Positions 1-5,145 of a stretch of DNA of 11,584 nt are shown one piece after another (the first letter of the stretch is position 1; each line of letters starts with the position of its first letter). A model generated the notes under the pieces. The model had not been told where the DNA came from. It ran no database searches and saw only the letters and a list, made by a program, of their open reading frames with translations. The DNA is taken from NCBI GenBank assembly GCA_964405805.1, contig CAYOPE010000027.1, positions 1-11,584 on the forward strand, given 5' to 3'. This DNA is from CAYOPE01 sp964405805 (lineage in GTDB: Bacteria; Patescibacteriota; Doudnabacteria; UBA920; O2-02-FULL-48-8). A program made the translations under genes and the position numbers.

Positions 1-37
1 CCAAAGTGCCAAGCATCCGAAGTCCGAAGACCGATGA

Positions 38-1087
38 CTACCCGAGAACGACGAGACCACCAGCGTAGTCGTCACGCGCCTCGCCGAGATACGTCCCGTA
101 GTCGAAGTCAGCGCCGTCGTCGCTAGCGTAGAAGCAGAGGGAGTCGTCAGACGACCGCCACTCCATCGCTGCGAGGTCGAGGAGCGGCGTGTTGCCGTCT
201 CGACCCAGCACGTCAGGGTAGGCGATGTAGCAGGCCGCAGCTTCGAGTGCACCGCCGAGCAGGAACTGCTCGGGCAGCGAACTCATCTGCTCACGGTCTG
301 CGTGCACCGAGAAGCCCTGCAGGCAGTTTGGGAAGTAGACGCCGACCACGACGCCCTTGTTGACGGCCTCGATGAGCCGTTCGTGCCGTGAACCCTCGAC
401 GATGGTCGTCTGGCCAGCCAGATCACCCTTGCGGTGGTTCGTGAAGGGTCGCTGGAACTGATCGGTATATGACTTGCCAGCGGCGTCCACGAACTCCTCG
501 ATGACGATGCCGAGGTCTTTCTTCTCGTCCTCGACCGTCTGCTCGACGGGTTTGCCTGCGAACGACCAATTCACGTTCATCTGCGGCAGCACGAACGGCA
601 ATGCCACGCCCTTGAGGAGCTTGGCCGTCGCTTCGTCGCCTTCGATGGCCTTCAGGATCGCCGACGAACGATTGGCGAAGTCCTGTGCCGAGATGAACTG
701 CCCGACGCCGAGATACTTCACGATCCGAGCCAGCCGTTCCTCGTAGCTGAAGATGCTCATCAGCGGCTGCGGAGTGAAGTTGTAGCCTGTGTTGGGCTTC
801 GTGGTGTTGGCCTTGAGGCCGCGCGGCACGATGCGGAAGCCGTGGCGATTGAACAGGCCTGACGGCTTGCTCGTCTTCTCCTTGATCTTGAGCTGCAGCA
901 CGTCGTTGACTCGTTCCACACTGACCTGCCCTGAAACGAGAGCCTGCCAATTGTCGCCGAGAGCCTTTCGGGCGACTTCGTGTTGCCCGAGCGTGTCGTC
1001 GCCAAAGTTCACAGGCTGGAACTCCACACCTGCTGCGGCGTCCAACATCCGAACGACGTCGTTGATGGTTCTGTCTCCGTGTCTCAT
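38..1087 (-). CDS. GC-rich hypothetical protein, 349 aa, unknown family
   Basis: I do not recognise this protein. It starts at ATG 1085-1087, preceded by a very strong ribosome binding site (GTAGGAGGAG, 5-6 nt spacing), and ends with TAG at 38-40. It looks soluble, with no signal peptide or membrane segment. The N-terminal third is mixed helix and basic (a Lys/Arg-rich stretch near residues 66-90, including RHGFRIVPRG), the middle has charged helical segments, and the last 40 residues are acidic (DDSLCFYASDDGADFDYG). Three cysteines are widely spaced and form no zinc motif. Its G+C is clearly higher than that of the toxin-antitoxin genes beside it, and its strong Shine-Dalgarno differs from the weak ones of the housekeeping genes. 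Both points suggest recent acquisition (inference). The only known neighbour is the toxin-antitoxin region upstream, which does not reveal a function. Long open frames on the opposite strand here are shadows caused by the GC-rich codons. Confidence 0.8.
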   Translation of the reverse strand: MRHGDRTINDVVRMLDAAAGVEFQPVNFGDDTLGQHEVARKALGDNWQALVSGQVSVERVNDVLQLKIKEKTSKPSGLFNRHGFRIVPRGLKANTTKPNTGYNFTPQPLMSIFSYEERLARIVKYLGVGQFISAQDFANRSSAILKAIEGDEATAKLLKGVALPFVLPQMNVNWSFAGKPVEQTVEDEKKDLGIVIEEFVDAAGKSYTDQFQRPFTNHRKGDLAGQTTIVEGSRHERLIEAVNKGVVVGVYFPNCLQGFSVHADREQMSSLPEQFLLGGALEAAACYIAYPDVLGRDGNTPLLDLAAMEWRSSDDSLCFYASDDGADFDYGTYLGEARDDYAGGLVVLG

Positions 1088-1090
1088 TTG

Positions 1091-1129
1091 CTCCTCCTAC
1101 AGAGCTGTGATGATGCCTCTGCCCGAGGC
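1091..1129 (-). promoter_or_regulatory. strong RBS and small 5'UTR hairpin of the 349-aa gene
   Basis: On the minus strand the leader carries a 5-bp hairpin (GCCTC, loop GGGCA, GAGGC; 1115-1129) about 25 nt ahead of the AGGAGG box at 1092-1098. The ribosome binding site is close to a perfect anti-Shine-Dalgarno match and decides the start at 1087. Whether the hairpin has any role is unknown. Confidence 0.55.
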
Positions 1130-1163
1130 GGGGTTGTCTTCGGTTCTATGTTGAAGACTAATA

Positions 1164-1192
1164 AAAATAGCATATTTATAGCATTTTGTCAA
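1164..1192 (-). promoter_or_regulatory. sigma70-type promoter of the 349-aa gene
   Basis: On the minus strand a perfect -35 box TTGACA (1187-1192) is followed by 17 bp and the -10 box TATTTT (1164-1169, 4 of 6 consensus). The predicted start near 1157 gives a leader of about 70 nt. The -35 sits inside an inverted repeat AGCATT-ttgtc-AATGCT (1180-1196). The 9-mer GCATTTTGT also recurs 17 bp apart (1181-1189 and 1198-1206). Either could be an operator. Confidence 0.65.
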
Positions 1193-1223
1193 TGCTGGCA
1201 TTTTGTAGTTATTTGAGATAATT

Positions 1224-1249
1224 AAAAAAGCGGCCGCTATGGCCGCTTT
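1224..1249 (-). terminator. Rho-independent terminator after the RelE-like gene
   Basis: Read on the minus strand, AAAGCGGCC, a 5-nt loop ATAGC and GGCCGCTTT form a perfect 9-bp stem that runs into a T6 tract (1224-1229). It lies 25 nt past the stop of the 1274-1684 gene and isolates the GC-rich gene from the toxin-antitoxin pair. Confidence 0.88.
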
Positions 1250-1273
1250 CAAAACAGATTGATAATTTTATTT

Positions 1274-1684
1274 TTATACTCCCAGTATTTCTTGTGCTCT
1301 GCTTATAGCGATAGGTCTTAATTCAGCGTCATCATAATTATCTATATGAGTTCCAAGACATAAGTAGTAAACCCGAATACCCATCTTTACAAAATAAATT
1401 CTTGGCATCTGACTTTTACTCAAACCTTTCGTCGCTAAACAATTAACTTTCCAAATTTCGTAAACATTATTTGCTGTTATTCGGTGCAGATTCTTTGGAG
1501 TGATTACAGTCATCGGACTTGTCGGATGAAACTGTTTTTGCAAAAGAAGCTCTAGTGATTTCAGAGCTTCTCGTATTGTTGGTATCTTTTTTTCGAGTTT
1601 CTCTACTTCTTTGGTAAACGATGGATGCTCGTGGCAACTAATCGCTAACGGTTGGGAAGGTTCCTCGATAGAGAGCAAGTTCAT
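1274..1684 (-). CDS. putative RelE/HigB-like toxin of a Panacea-linked pair
   Basis: A 136-aa protein whose plan fits the RelE/ParE/HigB superfamily of ribosome-dependent mRNA interferases. A helical first half (SFTKEVEKLEKKIPTIREALKSL split around residues 22-44) is followed by beta-rich strands: YEIWKVNC near 75-82, RIYFVKMGIRVYYLCLG near 95-111, and a C-terminal helix ending RAQEIL. At 136 aa it is longer than a minimal RelE (about 85-100), with about 20 extra N-terminal residues. The start ATG at 1682-1684 lies inside the upstream Panacea gene (47-nt overlap) and has no good Shine-Dalgarno, so translation probably depends on that gene. The family call rests on pattern recognition alone. 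If it is correct, the partner is the upstream protein. A strong terminator follows. It could also be an uncharacterised regulator. Confidence 0.65.
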   Translation of the reverse strand: MNLLSIEEPSQPLAISCHEHPSFTKEVEKLEKKIPTIREALKSLELLLQKQFHPTSPMTVITPKNLHRITANNVYEIWKVNCLATKGLSKSQMPRIYFVKMGIRVYYLCLGTHIDNYDDAELRPIAISRAQEILGV

Positions 1685-2138
1685 AGGCTATTTCTTTATC
1701 TGCTTCTGTTCCAACATAAGGGGCTTGGCTATGACTGATAACTTCAAGTTCAGTCCCGTTAAGATTTCCATATTTAGTAAAGACGCTATCAATAATTTCT
1801 AACTCGTCTTTATTAAATACAGAAAGGTCAGGTTTGCCCTTTGCTTTGTATTCGTGCGTCGGGTTGAGATGAGGGGCGTCTTGTATTTCTTTGGATTGAA
1901 CTTTTTTCGACACAACTAAATCGTTAATAATGTCTGCTAAATTTATTCCTAATGGCCCCATTGGCCTTGCAAAGTAGTGTTCATTAGTGATGGATTTTTC
2001 AAATTTTTCATACGCATCAAAATCAGCAAAATACATAAGTTTTGCTAACTTTTTTTTGCCACGCAAGGTCCCTAATTTGTTTATAAAATAGAGAATAGCG
2101 TTTTGATATTTAATTGTGTCCACTTTTGATTGGGCCAT
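1638..2138 (-). CDS. Panacea/DUF4065 (SocA-like) domain protein, putative antitoxin
   Basis: This 166-aa protein shows hallmarks of the Panacea (DUF4065, formerly SocA-like) domain: KLAKLMYFADF at residues 30-40, the YFARPMGPLG segment at 55-64, and a C-terminal TELEVISHSQAPY with IAYELALYRG (about 129-159). Panacea proteins are known as promiscuous antitoxins that neutralise unrelated toxin families when encoded beside them, and as proteolytic adaptors in the SocAB system. Here the gene lies upstream of, and overlaps by 47 nt, a RelE-like gene, which is the expected antitoxin-toxin order. The start is ATG at 2136-2138, and the Shine-Dalgarno is weak. Candidate promoter elements and a 14-bp palindrome lie upstream. 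The domain call is fairly secure from motif memory; the antitoxin role is inferred from context. Confidence 0.8.
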   Translation of the reverse strand: MAQSKVDTIKYQNAILYFINKLGTLRGKKKLAKLMYFADFDAYEKFEKSITNEHYFARPMGPLGINLADIINDLVVSKKVQSKEIQDAPHLNPTHEYKAKGKPDLSVFNKDELEIIDSVFTKYGNLNGTELEVISHSQAPYVGTEADKEIAYELALYRGTFPTVSD

Positions 2139-2190
2139 AGGATTTACTTTTTACTACATTTTTGACCATCTGTCAAAGGGTAGAATCAAT

Positions 2191-2204
2191 AAATAGGCCT
2201 ATTT
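2191..2204. repeat. 14-bp perfect palindrome, candidate operator
   Basis: AAATAGGCCTATTT is a perfect palindrome located 53 bp upstream of the Panacea start and downstream of a TATAAT box. A second palindrome with the same AGGCCT core, ACAGGCCTGT, lies at 2283-2292. The position fits autoregulation of the toxin-antitoxin pair, but Panacea is not a recognised DNA-binding domain, so the binding factor is unknown. Confidence 0.4.
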
Positions 2205-2234
2205 TTTGATTTCAGAGAGCTAATATCTACCTTG

Positions 2235-2240
2235 ATTATA
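2235..2240 (-). promoter_or_regulatory. -10 box of a probable promoter for the Panacea-toxin pair
   Basis: A perfect TATAAT is present on the minus strand (extended context GGTATAATC), but no good -35 box sits 16-18 bp upstream. It would give a leader of about 90 nt containing the palindrome at 2191-2204. An alternative is TTGACA at 2171-2176 with TAAAAA at 2148-2153 (17-bp spacing), which would produce a nearly leaderless mRNA. I cannot decide between them. Confidence 0.4.
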
Positions 2241-2300
2241 CCACAAGTTATACGAAAAGATTAACTAAGGCGTTTCAGCCATACAGGCCTGTTTGTCGGT

Positions 2301-2495
2301 TTATACAGGTATAGAATGGACAATTCTGCCGTGAACGTTGCGAGCCACAATTTTTCGCTTGTATTGTGGTTCTGGTAGTTTAAGGACAAACGAAAACGGT
2401 ATAAATTTAGGATTTACGGGATTACCAAGATGTCTGATTGTGTCCTGACTATACCTACGGAAAATGACATCAGGTTCGTTTGTTAATTCGATCAT
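2301..2495 (-). CDS. small hypothetical ORF behind the RelE gene, doubtful
   Basis: A 64-codon frame starts at ATG 2493-2495 and overlaps the end of the RelE-type toxin gene by 26 nt. The peptide is basic, contains several Pro and Val residues and resembles no family I know. Support comes from its position as a possible third gene of the operon and from being stop-free in AT-rich DNA. Against it are its short length, the absence of a Shine-Dalgarno and the lack of any motif. No terminator is visible after it. It may be real or a chance frame. Confidence 0.35.
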   Translation of the reverse strand: MIELTNEPDVIFRRYSQDTIRHLGNPVNPKFIPFSFVLKLPEPQYKRKIVARNVHGRIVHSIPV

Positions 2496-2745
2496 ACACC
2501 ACTGAGCGGTGCTGGATGACTAGGATTTTGATCAGATTTTTTTCTAACAAAAAAATTACGCGATAATCGCCGACTCGGAGTTTGCGATAGCCTTTCAGTG
2601 AACGGCGTAAAGGTTTGCCATAAATTTCAGGACGGGTCGTGAGACGCTCTTCGATAGCTTTCTGAATTTTTGTTTTCCATTCAGGTGACAGTTTCGGGAT
2701 ATCGTCACGGACAACCAGGGGATGGTAAACAATTTTAAAGGTCAT
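2470..2745 (-). CDS. relE: RelE/ParE-family toxin (mRNA interferase type)
   Basis: A 91-aa RelE-superfamily toxin. A helical region (residues about 10-37) precedes the diagnostic PLRRSLKGYRKLRVGDYRVI segment and the C-terminal HRSVVY, which carry the conserved basic residues and terminal Tyr used by RelE-type ribosome-dependent mRNA endonucleases. I chose ATG 2743-2745 because it forms a 4-nt ATGA overlap with the antitoxin stop, typical of translational coupling. A TTG two codons upstream (2749-2751) would give 93 aa. The antitoxin gene lies immediately upstream and shares the promoter. Predicted to act in the cytoplasm by cutting mRNA on translating ribosomes when the antitoxin is degraded. 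The superfamily call is secure. The split between RelE (mRNA cleavage) and ParE (gyrase) is less certain, although the GDYRVIF and HR..VY signature favours RelE. Confidence 0.9.
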   Translation of the reverse strand: MTFKIVYHPLVVRDDIPKLSPEWKTKIQKAIEERLTTRPEIYGKPLRRSLKGYRKLRVGDYRVIFLLEKNLIKILVIQHRSVVYDRINKRT

Positions 2746-2966
2746 TTCCAAGCCTGATTATGATTTGTGTACCGAGTATTTTTGTTTTGTAAGCGGTGAC
2801 TAGCGATTCTGTTCCAGACTTCATCTTCTTCGATTTCTAGAGCGATTTCTAAAAGTCGCTCAGCTTTGGTGGCGGTTGGGACCTGATCTCTATGGGCGAG
2901 TTTTTTTAAGGCCGAGCTAACTTCGTCAGATAGGCTGACATTGACTCGAGTTTTTGTGGTGGGCAT
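2742..2966 (-). CDS. ribbon-helix-helix antitoxin (RelB/CopG-like)
   Basis: A 74-aa protein with an N-terminal ribbon-helix-helix layout: a beta strand RVNVSLSD (residues 7-14), helix A EVSSALKKLAHRDQ, the turn VPTATKAERL and helix B LEIALEIEEDEVW. The basic, Asn-rich C-terminal tail (after about residue 53) is probably disordered until it wraps the toxin. RHH antitoxins dimerise, bind operator DNA through the strand and neutralise the toxin with the C-terminus. Its stop overlaps the toxin ATG by 4 nt. The promoter upstream (2996-3024) carries two 7-bp direct repeats that suit autoregulation. The start is ATG 2964-2966, and the Shine-Dalgarno is weak. Confidence 0.85.
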   Translation of the reverse strand: MPTTKTRVNVSLSDEVSSALKKLAHRDQVPTATKAERLLEIALEIEEDEVWNRIASHRLQNKNTRYTNHNQAWK

Positions 2967-2983
2967 AGTTTTGAGCTAATTTT

Positions 2984-3001
2984 AAGTGTACCAAAAGTGT
3001 A
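2984..3001. promoter_or_regulatory. tandem AAGTGTA repeats, candidate RHH operator
   Basis: AAGTGTA occurs at 2984-2990 and 2995-3001, exactly 11 bp (one helical turn) apart. The second copy contains the -10 box of the antitoxin promoter. Short direct or inverted repeats spaced by one turn are what RHH dimers commonly bind, so this is a plausible autoregulatory site (inference). Confidence 0.45.
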
Positions 3002-3024
3002 TCAGATAAATTTTTTACTGTCAA
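2996..3024 (-). promoter_or_regulatory. sigma70-type promoter of the RHH-RelE operon
   Basis: On the minus strand, TTGACA (3019-3024), 17 bp and TACACT (2996-3001, 4 of 6) lie just upstream of the antitoxin. The predicted transcription start near 2989 leaves a 5'UTR of about 22 nt. A second TACACT at 2985-2990 is part of the direct repeat. Confidence 0.7.
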
Positions 3025-3124
3025 TAGCAAATTTACTTTAATTTTGATAGACTTTATAAGCTATGAACAAACTTAACAAGAACATTTTCCCCGAATTTAG
3101 AATTTGGGGTTAAAAAAAACGTTA

Positions 3125-3134
3125 NNNNNNNNNN
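3125..3134. other. assembly gap of 10 Ns
   Basis: Ten Ns break the 5' end of the phosphomannomutase gene. The 52 bases before the gap resemble the 52 after it (about two thirds identical without indels), so the true gap is probably negative: two contig ends that overlap and were not merged. Confidence 0.95.
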
Positions 3135-4514
3135 TTTAACAAATCAATTTTTCGCGAATATGATATTCGCGGTGAAGAAAAAGATGACCAGCTAAATTTC
3201 GAAACTGTGACTTGGATCGCCAAAGCATATGGCACTTTTTTGCGCAGGCACAATATTTCCCAGGCAGTGGTCGGGCATGACAATCGCAAATCTTCAGAAG
3301 ATTTTTATCAAGCTTCCATCGCCGCTTTGCGTGCGACAGGAGTAGATGTCATAGCCATCGGCACATGCTTAACTCCCATGGTTTACTGGGCGCCACATTA
3401 CTTCAAAGTCGAAGGTGGGCTGATGGTCACGGCCAGTCACAATCCAGCTGGCTGGAATGGTATGAAGCTTGGCTTTGGATACTCTAAAACTTTGGACGGT
3501 AAACAGATCCAGGAGATCCTTGCCCTCGCAGAAAAAGGTGAGTTTGAAGTAGGCGAAGGAAAATTGCGAGAAGAAAATATCACGGCAGTATATATAAATG
3601 ACATGTTGTCCCGAGTAAAGATTGGTCGTAAATTGAAAATCGTCATCAATACAGCCAATGCTACGAGTAGTATGTTTTCTCCGGAAATTTTTCGAAAATT
3701 TGGCTGTGAAGTGATCGAGCATAATACGAATCTGGATCCCAGCTATCCAAATTATGTGCCAAATCCGGCCAATGTCGAGATGATGGAAGATACAGCCAGA
3801 CAAGTTTTGAAAAATCATGCAGATTTGGGAATCGGGATCGATGCTGATGGCGATCGGCTCGGTGTGGTGGATGAAAAAGGTCAGATCATCTGGCCAGACC
3901 GGTGGTTGATTTTGCTTTCTCGTTCAGTGCTCGAGAAAAAGCCAGGCGCAAAAATCGTGTTTGATGTGAAAGTCTCAGAAGCTTTGCCTGAAGATATCAC
4001 AGCTCACGGCGGTGTGCCCATCATGAGTCCTACCGGGTACAATTATGTGAAGGATCGTTTGCGAGAGCAAGGTGGTAGTTTTGGCGGTGAGCAGTCAGGA
4101 CACGTCTTTTTTGTTGACGATTACTATGGATTTGATGATGCGAACTTCGCGGGCTTAAAGCTGCTCGAATATATATCTCATCAGGAAAGACCATTGTCTG
4201 AGATAGTAGCAGGTACGCCTTACTATATCTCGACACCAGCGCTTCATGCTCACGTCCCAGATGAAGTGAAATACGAAATTGTAAAAAAACTGACTGAAGA
4301 GTTTAAGTCAGAAGGTAATCGAGTGATTGATATCAATGGTGCTCGGGTCTATCTGCTTTCTGGTTGGGGGCTAGTCCGCGCTTCATCAAATTTGCCAGCA
4401 TTGGTTCTGCGATTTGAAGCGAAGACCCAAGAAGATCTCACCAAGATTCAAGAAATTTTTAAACAAAAGCTTAGCAAGTACCCAGAAGTTGCTCAGGACT
4501 GGACCTCAGCGTAA
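3135..4514 (+). CDS. manB: phosphomannomutase/phosphoglucomutase, 5' end broken by gap
   Basis: An alpha-D-phosphohexomutase that interconverts hexose 1- and 6-phosphates for sugar nucleotide and cell-surface glycan synthesis in the cytoplasm. The frame is open from the gap at 3135 and reads the N-terminal signature SIFREYDIRG at 3144-3173. A GTG at 3207 would cut this motif off, so it is not the start. Numbered from that GTG, the phosphoserine loop TASHNP is at 75-80, metal-binding DADGDR at 212-217, sugar-specificity loop GEQSGH at 294-299, and phosphate-binding RASSNLP at 391-397, so all four catalytic elements are intact. Before the gap, ATG at 3063 begins MNKLNKNIF, a noisy copy of the same start. 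The likely true protein is about 462 aa. It is the only plus-strand gene here, divergent from the toxin-antitoxin operon. Whether mannose or glucose phosphate is preferred cannot be read from the sequence. Confidence 0.93.
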   Translation, partial: FNKSIFREYDIRGEEKDDQLNFETVTWIAKAYGTFLRRHNISQAVVGHDNRKSSEDFYQASIAALRATGVDVIAIGTCLTPMVYWAPHYFKVEGGLMVTASHNPAGWNGMKLGFGYSKTLDGKQIQEILALAEKGEFEVGEGKLREENITAVYINDMLSRVKIGRKLKIVINTANATSSMFSPEIFRKFGCEVIEHNTNLDPSYPNYVPNPANVEMMEDTARQVLKNHADLGIGIDADGDRLGVVDEKGQIIWPDRWLILLSRSVLEKKPGAKIVFDVKVSEALPEDITAHGGVPIMSPTGYNYVKDRLREQGGSFGGEQSGHVFFVDDYYGFDDANFAGLKLLEYISHQERPLSEIVAGTPYYISTPALHAHVPDEVKYEIVKKLTEEFKSEGNRVIDINGARVYLLSGWGLVRASSNLPALVLRFEAKTQEDLTKIQEIFKQKLSKYPEVAQDWTSA

Positions 4515-4534
4515 AATAATCTATAAAAAACTCG

Positions 4535-4568
4535 AGGCGCGAGATCGTGGGGAACGATCATCGCGCCT
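4535..4568. terminator. long hairpin terminator between converging genes
   Basis: AGGCGCGA and GATCGT pair with ACGATC and TCGCGCCT (14 bp with one bulged A at 4560, loop GGGGA). On the minus strand a T6 tract follows four bases after the stem, closing the GC-rich two-gene unit. On the plus strand only a short T3 follows, so it would stop phosphomannomutase transcription less well. Confidence 0.75.
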
Positions 4569-4589
4569 TTGTAGTAGGCAGGCAGCTGG

Positions 4590-4820
4590 TCAGGCTGTCG
4601 CTGATGGTTGCTTATGTGGCTTTCCATCAACGGTCAGTACGTGCTGCCAATGGCTGGGAATGTAGTTACAGTCTGGCGGGCCTTTCGCAAAATCGAGGAA
4701 GAGTGTGCGACCGCCGAGGATACGGGCCTTGACTTCCCGTCCGAGAACGCCCGCTTCCACATCATCGCGGGCAGCGTCTCGATGTCGCTCGAACCCGAAC
4801 ATGATGCGTACCGGCTTCAT
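4590..4820 (-). CDS. GC-rich small hypothetical protein, 76 aa
   Basis: Unknown protein. ATG 4818-4820 is preceded by GAGGAGGG with 4-5 nt spacing, a strong ribosome binding site, and the stop is TGA at 4590-4592. The N-terminal half is charged and may form a helix (RHRDAARDDVEAGVLG, residues about 12-27). The second half holds Pro, His and aromatic residues (PDCNYIPSHWQHV) and a basic tail. No membrane segment or known domain is visible. It lies 15 nt behind the 98-aa gene, so the two are probably co-transcribed with trpS and end at the hairpin at 4535-4568. G+C is well above that of trpS and the phosphomannomutase gene. A 215-codon frame on the plus strand across this region is a compositional shadow without a ribosome binding site. 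Confidence 0.6.
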   Translation of the reverse strand: MKPVRIMFGFERHRDAARDDVEAGVLGREVKARILGGRTLFLDFAKGPPDCNYIPSHWQHVLTVDGKPHKQPSATA

Positions 4821-4835
4821 CGTTCCCTCCTCAGA

Positions 4836-5132
4836 CTAGGCGGAAATGTAGCGGCCTTCGACATCTTCTGCATGAGTCAGCAGCTTCACGGGAGCTTCGG
4901 CGGTCACAGTGGCCAGTTGAATCCCTCGGTCACCATTGACCAGCGTCAGGTCATGCGGTCCCTGATAGTCCGGGATCTCGAAGTAGACCTTGCTGGGCTC
5001 TTGCGGGTCGACGACTGCTTTCATGTTCTGTTGCCAGCGACCGATACGCGGCCCGATTCCGTACAGTCGTTCGAGCAACGTTTGAGCCTTTTCTGGGCTT
5101 TCACATTGCGCGCAGACGATCTGGCTTGCCAT
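4836..5132 (-). CDS. GC-rich small hypothetical protein, 98 aa, N-terminal CxxC
   Basis: Unknown protein. ATG 5130-5132 has the strong ribosome binding site GGGAGGGG 4 nt upstream, and the stop is TAG at 4836-4838. The first residues contain a CAQC pair (7-10) followed by a helical stretch ESPEKAQTLLERLYG. One CxxC alone does not make a zinc finger, although a dimeric site is conceivable. The rest looks like a small beta-rich fold (VYFEIPDY, HDLTLVNGDRGIQLATV). The gene begins 13 nt after the trpS stop codon, so it is almost certainly read from trpS transcripts. Its base composition and strong Shine-Dalgarno differ from trpS and match the 349-aa gene at the left end. Confidence 0.7.
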   Translation of the reverse strand: MASQIVCAQCESPEKAQTLLERLYGIGPRIGRWQQNMKAVVDPQEPSKVYFEIPDYQGPHDLTLVNGDRGIQLATVTAEAPVKLLTHAEDVEGRYISA

Positions 5133-5145
5133 GGAACCCCTCCCA

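Noticed and set aside
423..1216. Several overlapping open frames on both strands across the GC-rich 349-aa gene
   Set aside because: They are shadows of GC-rich codons, have Arg/Ser-rich composition, lack ribosome binding sites and overlap a gene with a far better start.
1638..1684. Programmed frameshift fusing Panacea and the RelE-like protein
   Set aside because: No slippery heptamer or downstream structure is evident in the 47-nt overlap, and ordinary coupled translation explains it.
2250..2320. Terminator after the RHH-RelE operon
   Set aside because: The TACAGG copies here are direct repeats. ACAGGCCTGT is a short palindrome without a loop or T tract, so no terminator can be supported.
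3032..3060. Promoter TTTACT, 17 bp, TATAAG for the phosphomannomutase gene
   Set aside because: The implied transcription start would fall at or beyond the ATG at 3063, so it is inconsistent with that start unless the start is wrong.
3063..3113. 16-codon ORF before the gap as a possible leader peptide
   Set aside because: Its peptide mirrors the N-terminus of the mutase itself, so an error-rich contig end is the simpler explanation.
4535..4568. Hairpin as an integron attC site behind a gene cassette
   Set aside because: No core sites of the form GTTRRRY and RYYYAAC flank it, and the T6 tract fits a terminator better.
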